From positions 3,038,001 to 3,102,000 of the forward strand of contig NZ_CP134227.1 of assembly GCF_031656915.1 (NCBI RefSeq): a stretch of 64,000 bases of DNA, given 5' to 3'. The notes beneath the pieces are model-generated. The model was given only the letters and a program-made list of their open reading frames with translations. It had not been told where the DNA came from and made no database searches. Shown in pieces: positions 54,553-62,523 of the stretch. The stretch is from Nocardioides marmorisolisilvae. GTDB lineage: Bacteria > Actinomycetota > Actinomycetes > Propionibacteriales > Nocardioidaceae. The translations under genes were made by a program, and so were the position numbers. The stretch's first letter is position 1, and each line of letters starts with the position of its first letter.

Positions 54553-55926
54553 GTGACCCGTCCATGCTTCGGAGTGGTTGCTCAGACCCGCTCGCGCAGC
54601 CGGGCTGCGACGCGCCGGGGATCGGTACGGCGCGTGGTGGCGGCGATCTCGATGGCAGCGATCGTGGTCGTCGGGCTGCCGGCGGCGTACGCCGATGGCG
54701 GTGCGCACGGCGGTCACGATGCGGGCGCCGCGCCGTCGGGGATGGCCAGGCATGGGTGGATGCCCGTCGCCGGCCCGCTGTTCAACGACCCGAAGGGGTC
54801 GTGGGCGGCACAGGACAACCAGATGCATAACGTCATCGAGAGCATCGCGCATGCGCCGCGGCACTCGGAGATCGACATCGCCACCTGGAGCTACTTCCTC
54901 GGGCGGGCGACCGACGCGCTCATCGCGGCTGCGCGGCGCGGGGTCGTCGTTCATTTCGTGATGGCGCGGGGGAAGTCCGAGGTCGGTTCGGACTTCGGCC
55001 GGCTGCGGGCCGCCTTCCGGGCACGGAACGCCGCGCACCCCCGTGCGAAGCGCAGCGTGGCACGCACCTGTGCCGCGACCTGCCGAGGCACCCACGGCAC
55101 GATGCACACCAAGATGTTCCTGTTCTCCCGGACCGGTGCGGCGAAGGACGTGGCGATGTGGGGATCCCCGAACGTCACGACCAACGCGATCCGCCACCAG
55201 TGGAACGAGCTGTTCACCGTCGTCAACCGCACGAAGGTCTACGAGTACGCGAAGTCCGTCTTCCACCAGCTCTGGCGCGACCGGCCCCATCCGCAGCCGT
55301 TCGTCGTCCACTGGTTCGGTCAGGTCGGGCTCGCGCCGCTGCCCTACCGAGGCCGGATCGACTGGGTCAGCCGGCAGCTCGACAAGGTCAGCTGTCGTGA
55401 CACCGTGACCGGATCGTCGGGCGGTCGCAGCGTACGGCGTACCCGCATCCAGGCTGCGAACGCCGTGCTCAGCGGGTCGGTGGGTGCCAGCGTGGCCCAG
55501 CACCTGCGGACCCTGTGGAACCGCGGCTGCATGGTGAGCCTGATGTACACCCGGCTGGACCATGTCGTGCACGGGATCCTCGAGTCGCCCGGCGGCCGAG
55601 GCCCGGTCCCGATCCACCCGGTGCACATCGACGTCAACGGCGACGGCATCTACGACGACTACCTGCATCTGAAGGTGCTCGCCATCCACGGCGACATCGG
55701 CAACCGTCCCGACGCCACGCTGGTGATGGACGGCTCGGCGAACTGGGCGAACCTCTCGCGCAGCAATGACGAGATGCTCGGCTACTTCAAGCGTCCTTGG
55801 GTCTACTGGGCGTACTCGCGCTGGCTGGACCACATGTGGCAGCACGCCCCCTGGTCGGCGCGGCTCGCCCCCGGGGCGCGAACCCTGCCCTCCCGGGACC
55901 GGTTCGCGCACGTCGAGCTGGACTGA
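54553..55926 (+). CDS. secreted phospholipase D-like protein with altered HKD motifs
   Basis: A 457-residue protein with a signal peptide (VVAAISMAAIVVVGLPAAYA) and two PLD half-sites. The first is MHTKMFLFS followed by WGSPNVTTNA; the second is LHLKVLAIH followed by DGSANWANLS. Both keep the His and Lys of HxKxxxxD, but the Asp is Ser or His. The GSxN Asn/Ser residues are present. So it may still form the phospho-His intermediate, with changed specificity, or be a nuclease-type member. GTG start. It is convergent with the second SGNH gene. Confidence 0.82.
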   Translation: MTRPCFGVVAQTRSRSRAATRRGSVRRVVAAISMAAIVVVGLPAAYADGGAHGGHDAGAAPSGMARHGWMPVAGPLFNDPKGSWAAQDNQMHNVIESIAHAPRHSEIDIATWSYFLGRATDALIAAARRGVVVHFVMARGKSEVGSDFGRLRAAFRARNAAHPRAKRSVARTCAATCRGTHGTMHTKMFLFSRTGAAKDVAMWGSPNVTTNAIRHQWNELFTVVNRTKVYEYAKSVFHQLWRDRPHPQPFVVHWFGQVGLAPLPYRGRIDWVSRQLDKVSCRDTVTGSSGGRSVRRTRIQAANAVLSGSVGASVAQHLRTLWNRGCMVSLMYTRLDHVVHGILESPGGRGPVPIHPVHIDVNGDGIYDDYLHLKVLAIHGDIGNRPDATLVMDGSANWANLSRSNDEMLGYFKRPWVYWAYSRWLDHMWQHAPWSARLAPGARTLPSRDRFAHVELD

Positions 55927-55933
55927 TTCCGAG

Positions 55934-56722
55934 CTAGCAGGGACCGATCGGCGCCAGCGCGGGTCGCTTGGGGGCGATGCCGTCCCCGGAGGACCGGCCG
56001 GTGAGCCGACGGTGCACCCACGGCGCGGCATGGGTGCGTGCCCACGCGAGGTTCGTCGCCCGCACCTCGCGTGCCGTGCGCTGCACCGGAGCCGGCGCCT
56101 CGAGCAGGGCCAGATCGTGCGGCACCCCGAGGGCCTCGAGTACGGCGATGGCCACGACCTGGTGCCCGGCAGGGCCCAGGTGGAGTCGGTCCTCGGCCCA
56201 CATCGTCTCCGGCCGGTCCGGGCGCATCCGCCAGGAGTCGAGGACGACGGCACCGTGCTTGTCCGCGATCTCCCGGACCTGCTCGTTGTAGAGGGCGAAC
56301 CGCCCCCTCAGGCGCGCAAACAGTCCCTGCGATCCCGGGTCGAATGCCGTGAACAATCCAACGACGGCCCCGCTGGCGGTGAGGGTGCCGACGGCTTCGT
56401 CGTACCTCCTCGCCAGGGCGTCGATGTCGACCTTGGGCCGGAGGAGGTCGTTGGCGCCGGCGTAGACGGTGACCAGGTCGGGCTGCAGGGCGAGCGCCGG
56501 GTCGACCTGTTCGTCGAGGATCGCGCCGAGCTTGCGACCGCGGATGGCGAGGTTGGCGTAGCCGAACTCGCTGTCGGCGCGCTGCGCACGGTCCGCAAGC
56601 GCCTCGGCCACCCGGTCGGCCCAGCCGCGCAGGCCGTTGGGCCGGGACGGATCCGGGTCACCGACGCCCTCGGTGAAGGAGTCGCCGAGAGCGACGTAGC
56701 GGTGGAAGAGCAGCGCGTTCAC
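55934..56722 (-). CDS. SGNH/GDSL-family hydrolase (paralogue 2)
   Basis: A 262-residue esterase-type hydrolase with RYVALGDSFTEGVGDP (nucleophile Ser), TVYAGANDLL and AEDRLHLGPAGHQVVA (Asp and His). The C-terminal tail (THAAPWVHRRLTGRSSG, then PKRPALAPIG) matches that of the SGNH gene at 48 kb, so the two are paralogues. GTG start at 56722 is chosen because the fold starts 10 residues later; an upstream ATG extension is low-complexity. Substrate unknown. Confidence 0.86.
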   Translation of the reverse strand: MNALLFHRYVALGDSFTEGVGDPDPSRPNGLRGWADRVAEALADRAQRADSEFGYANLAIRGRKLGAILDEQVDPALALQPDLVTVYAGANDLLRPKVDIDALARRYDEAVGTLTASGAVVGLFTAFDPGSQGLFARLRGRFALYNEQVREIADKHGAVVLDSWRMRPDRPETMWAEDRLHLGPAGHQVVAIAVLEALGVPHDLALLEAPAPVQRTAREVRATNLAWARTHAAPWVHRRLTGRSSGDGIAPKRPALAPIGPC

Positions 56723-56747
56723 CGAAGCATTGTGGCCGACGGCCTCG

Positions 56748-58154
56748 TCATGAGACCAACCAGATGACCCCGTGGTGGCCGGTCCGCGTGGTGCCGTGGT
56801 GGTCGGTGCGGAACCAGAACCCATGGGGGCTCCGCCAGAGGATCAGCCCGGGCTTCGGCTGGATGAGGCGCCACTCGCCATGAGTCTTGAGCCGATGGCT
56901 CTGGCGGGTCAGGCGGGCGCCGTTGTGAACGCCGGTCTGACCGGGCGGTCCGCCGCGGGACGGTGGGACGTAGGGAACGCTGTGGTCGGTGTCCTTGCGC
57001 CTGCTGGTGTTGACCGACCAGGGGAACGGATCGGCGGGCATCCGCTGGTGCAGCGACTCCACGATCCGAGCAGGGAACTCGTAGCCGTCCACGGGGCGTT
57101 GGTCGGCGATGTCGAGCACCGGGGTGACGGTGACGTGGGCGTCACTGGAGGCGAGCCAGTCGCGCAGCTGGCCGACGGTGATCGGGCCATGGCCCTCGAG
57201 CCGGACGACCCGGCCGACTCCTGGACATGCGCGAAGGGCGTCGTCGGTGAGGTGGGCGAACAGCCGGACCTGCGGGCGGAGAACCTCTGCGTCGACACGG
57301 GCGAGTGCACCGCGGAGCGTCTCGTCGGGATCCAGCTCGTGGTCGACCTCGGCATCGGGGACGCCCTCGCCCTGCGCCGCGTCCAGCAGCAGCTGCAACG
57401 CCTCGGCGGGGTGGCCGAGAATCCCGACCGCTCGCGCCCGACGCTCGTCCATCGAAGGAGCCGACTGCCCGGACGTGTCGGCGCGATCGACCAACACCTG
57501 GGCAATCCGCTCGACCATCGCGGCGAAGACCACGATGTCGCCCGTGTGGGCGCGCGCGATCAACAGCGACAGCCCGTCGCCGTCGGGCTTGGTGCGTACG
57601 AACCGCGCGGTCTCGGCGTGCCGACGGGCCTCCTCGGCAGTCGCCGGATCTGCCTCGATCACCTTGGCGGCCACCAGGTCGAGGAACCGGCCCGCCGGCA
57701 GGGTGCCGCAGAACGGCGCGACCGCGGCGTCGACGTATCCAGCGGCCCGCGCGTCGAGCTTGCGGGTATCCCGCGCCACCCGCCGTGCCACCCAGGCGTC
57801 CAGTCGAAGTCCCTGAACGGCGCTCCAGAGTCGAGGCAGTCGGTGCCGGAGATCGAGCGAGTCCGCCATCAGGTTGCGCGCCGCCGTGGGGTGCTGGTGG
57901 CGCATCGCACCGAACTCGGCGGCACAGAACTCCTCCACCCACGGCGTGCCCTTGCCTCCGATCCCGACCAGCTCCGCGTCGCCGTCGCAGCGCACCCGGC
58001 GCTCGTCGTCGTAGCGGACCTCGCCGTGGAGATCGCACCAGTGCGCAGCGAGGGCGAGGAGGTCGGCCTCCGCCTGCATCTGCTCGGCCCGGTTGGCCTC
58101 GACCGCGAGCAGCACCTCACGTGCTCCGAGGTCGGCCAGCCGATCGAGATCCAT
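56748..58154 (-). CDS. DUF222 / HNH endonuclease-like protein
   Basis: A 468-residue protein of the DUF222-HNH (13E12-like) family, multicopy in many actinobacteria. The N-terminal 300 residues are the helical DUF222 region ([19 protein letters not shown] is typical). The C-terminal HNH part has [38 protein letters not shown] and ends [11 protein letters not shown]. Some ligands of the canonical HNH Cys pairs are not obvious. An SOS-like palindrome starts 13 bases upstream of the ATG, so it may be DNA-damage inducible. Function is not established in the family. Confidence 0.84.
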   Translation of the reverse strand: MDLDRLADLGAREVLLAVEANRAEQMQAEADLLALAAHWCDLHGEVRYDDERRVRCDGDAELVGIGGKGTPWVEEFCAAEFGAMRHQHPTAARNLMADSLDLRHRLPRLWSAVQGLRLDAWVARRVARDTRKLDARAAGYVDAAVAPFCGTLPAGRFLDLVAAKVIEADPATAEEARRHAETARFVRTKPDGDGLSLLIARAHTGDIVVFAAMVERIAQVLVDRADTSGQSAPSMDERRARAVGILGHPAEALQLLLDAAQGEGVPDAEVDHELDPDETLRGALARVDAEVLRPQVRLFAHLTDDALRACPGVGRVVRLEGHGPITVGQLRDWLASSDAHVTVTPVLDIADQRPVDGYEFPARIVESLHQRMPADPFPWSVNTSRRKDTDHSVPYVPPSRGGPPGQTGVHNGARLTRQSHRLKTHGEWRLIQPKPGLILWRSPHGFWFRTDHHGTTRTGHHGVIWLVS

Positions 58155-58167
58155 GGCTCCATGGTAG

Positions 58168-58183
58168 TCGAATGTATGAGCGA
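58168..58183. promoter_or_regulatory. SOS/LexA-box-like palindrome before the intact DUF222 gene
   Basis: TCGAATGTATGAGCGA matches 9 of 12 fixed positions of TCGAACnnnnGTTCGA. The 11 bases TCGAATGTATG are identical to the box before the deleted DUF222 copy at 26 kb. It lies 13 bases from the ATG at 58154 (minus strand). Confidence 0.45.
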
Positions 58184-58231
58184 ATACAAGGAATCCTCGT
58201 CACAAGGAGCCTTGGCGAAGACGGCGCCGCG

Positions 58232-58675
58232 TCAGATCGCCCGCCACATCCGCAGGTGCGGTCCGATGACCGGGTCCTCCCACGGCTCACCGACGACGGC
58301 GAACCCGGCGCGGAGGTACAGCCCGCGCGCGGGGACCCGCGCGTTGCACCAGACCGTCCGGCCGCCGCGCAGCCGCACCTCATCGAGAAGTCGCTCCAGG
58401 ACCTGACTGCCGAGGCCTGCTCGGCGATGCTCCGGTGCGGTCGCCATCCCACGGATGCGCCACGGCGCGGGGGAGGCCGGTTGCTCGGGCAGAGCCTCGG
58501 GCGCCGCCATCGCGCAGGCCAGCACCAGGTCGTCGCGCACGGCCGCCACCGCCAACGCGCCCGGCGCATCGGTCTCGGCGGCCATCTCCGCGACGCTCTG
58601 GTGGGGGCGGAGTACCTGTTGGCGCAGGGCGAGGGTCGTCGGGGGATCGACCAGCGTGACGACGTACGAAGCCAT
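58232..58675 (-). CDS. GNAT-family N-acetyltransferase
   Basis: A 147-residue acetyltransferase. [25 protein letters not shown] is the acetyl-CoA-binding loop and helix (shown as parts), and [18 protein letters not shown] is the late strand-helix typical of the fold. It resembles small GNATs acting on amino acids or antibiotics, but the target cannot be told. It is divergent from dcd with 75 bases between starts. Confidence 0.82.
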   Translation of the reverse strand: MASYVVTLVDPPTTLALRQQVLRPHQSVAEMAAETDAPGALAVAAVRDDLVLACAMAAPEALPEQPASPAPWRIRGMATAPEHRRAGLGSQVLERLLDEVRLRGGRTVWCNARVPARGLYLRAGFAVVGEPWEDPVIGPHLRMWRAI

Positions 58676-58737
58676 GGCACGAGTACATCAGGCGCTCCAC
58701 GATGCACGCTCCCAGCGGCCCCGAGCGGTGCACTGGG

Positions 58738-58743
58738 TAGATT
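58738..58743 (+). promoter_or_regulatory. possible -10 element of dcd (leaderless)
   Basis: TAGATT lies seven bases before the GTG start of dcd. No ribosome site precedes the GTG. This spacing is what a leaderless actinobacterial promoter shows. No convincing -35 element is seen. Confidence 0.35.
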
Positions 58744-58750
58744 ACGTTCC

Positions 58751-59326
58751 GTGCTGCTCAGTGACCGCGACATCCTGGCCGAGATTCGCGGCGGCCGCAT
58801 CACGATGGATCCGTGGAACGAGGAGATGCTGCAGCCCTCCTCGATCGACGTGCGCCTGGACAGGTTCTTCCGGGTCTTCGAGAACCACAAGTACCCACAC
58901 ATCGACCCGGCGGCGGACCAGGCGGACCTGACCCGGGTCGTCGAGCCCGAGGGCGACGAGCCGTTCATCCTGCACCCGGGTGAGTTCGTGCTCGGCTCGA
59001 CGTACGAGGTGGTCACGCTGCCCGATGACCTCGCTGCCCGCGTCGAGGGCAAGTCGTCGCTGGGCCGGCTCGGCCTGCTCACCCATGCCACTGCGGGGTT
59101 CGTCGACCCCGGATTCTCCGGTCACGTCACGCTCGAGCTCGCCAACGTCGCCACCCTGCCCATCAAGCTCTACCCCGGCATGAAGATCGGCCAGTTCTGC
59201 TTCTTCCGGCTCACCTCGCCCTCGGCCCACCCCTACGGCTCGGAGAAGTACGGCTCGCGCTACCAGGGGCAGCGCGGCCCGACGCCGTCGAAGTCGTACG
59301 CGAACTTCCACCGCACGCGCATCTGA
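58751..59326 (+). CDS. dcd: dCTP deaminase (probably bifunctional dCTP deaminase/dUTPase)
   Basis: Deaminates dCTP; the actinobacterial form also hydrolyses dUTP to dUMP. The 191-residue length and trimer motifs are typical: [52 protein letters not shown] with the catalytic Glu nearby, [15 protein letters not shown], and C-terminal [16 protein letters not shown] start; a leaderless promoter is likely. The LAL regulator starts 50 bases later and is probably a separate unit. Confidence 0.94.
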   Translation: MLLSDRDILAEIRGGRITMDPWNEEMLQPSSIDVRLDRFFRVFENHKYPHIDPAADQADLTRVVEPEGDEPFILHPGEFVLGSTYEVVTLPDDLAARVEGKSSLGRLGLLTHATAGFVDPGFSGHVTLELANVATLPIKLYPGMKIGQFCFFRLTSPSAHPYGSEKYGSRYQGQRGPTPSKSYANFHRTRI

Positions 59327-59376
59327 CTCGTCGCACGTCCGTTGCCGACCACGTGGGCGCGGCGGATACTTCTGGC

Positions 59377-62139
59377 GTGACCACGGCCGAGGACGGCAAG
59401 GGCGGCGACCTCGTCGGGCGGGAGCATGAGCGGGCGGCGGTCCTCGCGCACGTGCTCGGCGACGCCGATCCGGGCCGGCTGTTGCTCCTCGGCGAGGCCG
59501 GCATCGGGAAGAGCGCGCTGTGGAGGGCAGGGGTCGCCGCGGCGCGCGAGGCGAACGTGCGTGTCCTGGTCGCGCCCCCGGCGGAGGCCGAGCGGGACCT
59601 CCCGTTCGCGGTCCTGGGTGACCTCTTCGCCGACGTGCTGACCGAGGGCGTGGTCGCGCTCGCCGCGCCACGACGGCGGTTGCTCGAGATCGCCCTGCAG
59701 GTGCGCGACCCCGGGGTCTCCGCCCTGAACCCTCGTGGCGTGGCGCTTGCCGTGACGGAGCTGTTGCGGATCCTGGCGCAGCGCGGCCCGGTGCTGGTCG
59801 CAGTGGACGACGTCCAGTGGACCGACGCCGCGTCGGCGGCCGCGCTTGCGTTCGCGCTGCGTCGCCTTGGCCCGGCTCCGGTCCGGGTGCTCGCCGCCGC
59901 ACGCACGCCGTGGCTGGGCAGGCACGAGGTCGGCTGGCCGATGGACGAGGCCGTGGTGCTCGACCTGCCCGGGCTGTCCCTCGGCGCGACACAGCATCTG
60001 ATCTCCGGCAGGGTACGGCGGCTCCGGCATGTCGAGCTCCGCTGGATCCACGAGGAGGCTGCCGGCAACCCGCTGCACGCGCTCGAGCTCGCCCGCGCGC
60101 TTCGCGGCGCCGATGGAGCCGTGCCGGTGCTCGACCCGGGCACGCAGGTGAGCGACCTCGTCGTACGACGCCTCGGCAACCTGGATGCGCCGGCCGCCGA
60201 AGTGCTCTTGGCGGCGTCTCTGGGCCGTCGGCCCACGGTCGACCTGCTGGCGCGCGCCTGCGGTCGGCCCATCCTCGCCGATCTGGGCGCCCTCGTCGCG
60301 GCCGATCTCGTCCACGTGACCGGCGACCGGGTCCGCTTCCAGCACCCGCTGTATGCCACCGCCTGTGCGCAGGCCGCCGGCGCGGCCGAGCGCCGACGCG
60401 TGCATCGGCGACTTGCCGACGCCGCGGCCGAGCCCGAGGACGCCGTCCGGCATCTCGCCCTGGCCACCTCGGGGCCCGATGCGGCGGTGGCGGGCCGACT
60501 GGACGAGATCGCGCTGCGCGCCCGGCTGCGTGGTGCGCCGCAGGCCGCGGCGGAGCTGTCCTGGCTCGCGGGTCGACTGACGCCCGTCGATGACGAGGAT
60601 GCGAAGACGACGCGGATCCTCGCCACCTCGCGCTACCTCGTGGACGCTGGCGCCACTGCGGCGGCCGAGCAACGGCTCCGCGAGTCGCTGGCGGTGTCGA
60701 CAGAGCCCGGCACCCGACACCGCCTCTGGATGGCGCTCGGAGAGGTGGTCTACGAGAGCCGCGGTGTCGAGGAGGCGCGGGCCGTCACCGCCGCCGCGCT
60801 GGAGGAGGCAGGTGATGATCCGGCGCGGCGCGCGCAGGCCCTGGTGACGCGCACGTCGCGCACGGAGATGCCCGTTGACGAGCGCAGCGTGATGATCGAC
60901 GAGGCCCTCGCGCTGCTGTCCACACTCGAGCATCCGGACCCCGACGTGCGCGCCCAGGCCGCTCGTGAGCAAGCGCTCTGCTCGTTCTACCTCGGCGACG
61001 GGCTGCCCCGCGCACCGCTGTACGAGGCAGCGGCGCTCGAGGCCGACCTCCGCCCGCCGCTCGCGGTCGCGTGGCGGGCGACCACGGTGCTGGGCGAGTG
61101 CGCCAAGTTCGTCGACGACTTCGCGGAGGCTGAACGGCTGCTGGCCGCTGCGAGCGCCGAGGCCGAGGTCGAGGGCGACGTCGGGTCGATCGCCGAGATC
61201 GACGGGCATCGCGCCGAGCTGGAGCTGTGGCTGGGTCGGTGGGACGCAGCCGAGGCGCTCGCGCGCGCCGCCGTCGACGATGCGGAGCAGAGCGAGCGAC
61301 GCGGACGGATCGCGATGGCCCACTGCTACGCGGGCATGGTGGCCGCTCATCGCGGCGACCCGACGGCCGCCGACGCTCTGGCGGAAGCACTCGCGGAGGC
61401 TGCGCGCGCAGACAATGACTGGGTTCGTGCGATGACCTGCGGTGCGCTCGGCTTCCTCGGGTTGACGGAGGGCCGCCTGGATGCGGCCGGCGACGCCCTC
61501 GCCGAGGCGGATGAGTTCGCCCACCGCGAGCTGGTGTGCGAACCCCGGCAGTGGCGGTACCTCCCCGACTACGTGGAGGTGCTGATTGCGGCCGGGGAGG
61601 CCCAGCTGGCCGACGATCGGGCCGAACCGTTGCGACGCTGGGCCGGACGGGCCGGCGGCTGGGCCCGGGCGATGGCGCTCCGCGCCGACGGACAGATCGC
61701 CGAGGCGACCGGGGACCGGGATCGAGCCCTGAGGCTGCTCGCGGACGCGGCGGCGGCCTACGAAGCACTGCCGTTGCCGTTCGAGCTGGCGCGCGCCCGC
61801 CTCGCGCTCGGCTCTGCTCAACGGCGAGCGGGCAGGCGACGAGACGCGCGAGCCACGCTGGAGCAGGCCGTCGCCGGGTTCCGCGACCTCGGCGCACCGC
61901 TGTGGGCGGCTCGCGCGGACGACGAGCTCGCCAGGGTCGCCGGCCGTCCGGCCGTAGCCGATGACGAGCTGACGCCCGCCGAGCAACAGGTGGCCCGCCT
62001 GGTCGCGCGCGGCGCCAGCAACCGCGAAGTGGCGGCCGCGCTCTCGATCAGCCCGCGCACCGTCGAGGTCCACCTGGGTCGCATCTACCGCAAGCTCGGC
62101 ATCCGGAGCCGGGCCCAGTTAGCGGCGGCGTACTCCTGA
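59377..62139 (+). CDS. LAL-type LuxR-family regulator with AAA ATPase domain
   Basis: A large regulator of about 920 residues. The N-terminal STAND/AAA domain has Walker A LLLLGEAGIGKSALWR and Walker B VLVAVDDVQWTD. The middle 500 residues are helical repeats, TPR-like. The C-terminal LuxR helix-turn-helix has LTPAEQQVARLVARGASNREVAAAL and ISPRTVEVHLGRIYRKLGIRSR. LAL regulators control secondary metabolism or secreted enzymes in response to a ligand and ATP. GTG at 59377 precedes the ATPase domain closely; GTG at 59353 is possible. It likely controls the downstream DUF4242-like/lipase pair. Confidence 0.88.
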   Translation: MTTAEDGKGGDLVGREHERAAVLAHVLGDADPGRLLLLGEAGIGKSALWRAGVAAAREANVRVLVAPPAEAERDLPFAVLGDLFADVLTEGVVALAAPRRRLLEIALQVRDPGVSALNPRGVALAVTELLRILAQRGPVLVAVDDVQWTDAASAAALAFALRRLGPAPVRVLAAARTPWLGRHEVGWPMDEAVVLDLPGLSLGATQHLISGRVRRLRHVELRWIHEEAAGNPLHALELARALRGADGAVPVLDPGTQVSDLVVRRLGNLDAPAAEVLLAASLGRRPTVDLLARACGRPILADLGALVAADLVHVTGDRVRFQHPLYATACAQAAGAAERRRVHRRLADAAAEPEDAVRHLALATSGPDAAVAGRLDEIALRARLRGAPQAAAELSWLAGRLTPVDDEDAKTTRILATSRYLVDAGATAAAEQRLRESLAVSTEPGTRHRLWMALGEVVYESRGVEEARAVTAAALEEAGDDPARRAQALVTRTSRTEMPVDERSVMIDEALALLSTLEHPDPDVRAQAAREQALCSFYLGDGLPRAPLYEAAALEADLRPPLAVAWRATTVLGECAKFVDDFAEAERLLAAASAEAEVEGDVGSIAEIDGHRAELELWLGRWDAAEALARAAVDDAEQSERRGRIAMAHCYAGMVAAHRGDPTAADALAEALAEAARADNDWVRAMTCGALGFLGLTEGRLDAAGDALAEADEFAHRELVCEPRQWRYLPDYVEVLIAAGEAQLADDRAEPLRRWAGRAGGWARAMALRADGQIAEATGDRDRALRLLADAAAAYEALPLPFELARARLALGSAQRRAGRRRDARATLEQAVAGFRDLGAPLWAARADDELARVAGRPAVADDELTPAEQQVARLVARGASNREVAAALSISPRTVEVHLGRIYRKLGIRSRAQLAAAYS

Positions 62140-62148
62140 GGCCGGCAG

Positions 62149-62162
62149 CCACGAATACGTGG
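62149..62162 (+). terminator. short hairpin after the LAL regulator gene
   Basis: CCACG pairs with CGTGG around AATA, followed by TTT, ten bases past the stop. It may be a weak terminator, or a palindromic binding site in the 114-base promoter gap of the next gene. Confidence 0.4.
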
Positions 62163-62253
62163 TTTCCCGGACGCGGCGATGCCACGACCCCTCCTAGGTT
62201 CGGCCGTGCGGCGTGAGAGCTGCCGCGTTCCGAACCAGACGAGGAGGCGTCCC

Positions 62254-62523
62254 ATGCGCCACTACCTGCTCGAGTCGTTCCTGCCCGACCACACAACCGG
62301 TGCCGATATCGCGGCGGCGTGCAAGGCGGCGTCGGAGGAGGGGCAGGCGGTGTTGCGCCATCTCCTGGTCATGCCCGAGGCCGAGCTGTGCCTCTTCGTG
62401 GTCGAGGCGCGCACCCCGGAGATCGCATGCGTGCTCGTCCGTGCCGCCGGCCTCAGCGTCGACTGCGAGCCGACCGCGATCGCCGTCGTCGACGTCCCGG
62501 TCGCGGTCGGGGCTGACGCATGA
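62254..62523 (+). CDS. DUF4242-like small protein
   Basis: An 89-residue protein (MRHYLLESFLPDHTTGADIA start) that resembles the DUF4242 family of small ferredoxin-like-fold proteins, some reported to bind nickel. A strong GAGGAGG ribosome site seven bases upstream fixes the ATG at 62254. It overlaps the downstream secreted hydrolase by four bases (ATGA), so both are one operon. The lack of His or Cys clusters makes a metal role uncertain. Other small alpha/beta families remain possible. Confidence 0.6.
   Translation: MRHYLLESFLPDHTTGADIAAACKAASEEGQAVLRHLLVMPEAELCLFVVEARTPEIACVLVRAAGLSVDCEPTAIAVVDVPVAVGADA

Noticed and set aside
59260-62073. 937-codon minus-strand frame opposite the LAL regulator
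   Set aside because: The plus strand has intact Walker and LuxR motifs; the minus frame is Arg/Gly-rich without any domain.
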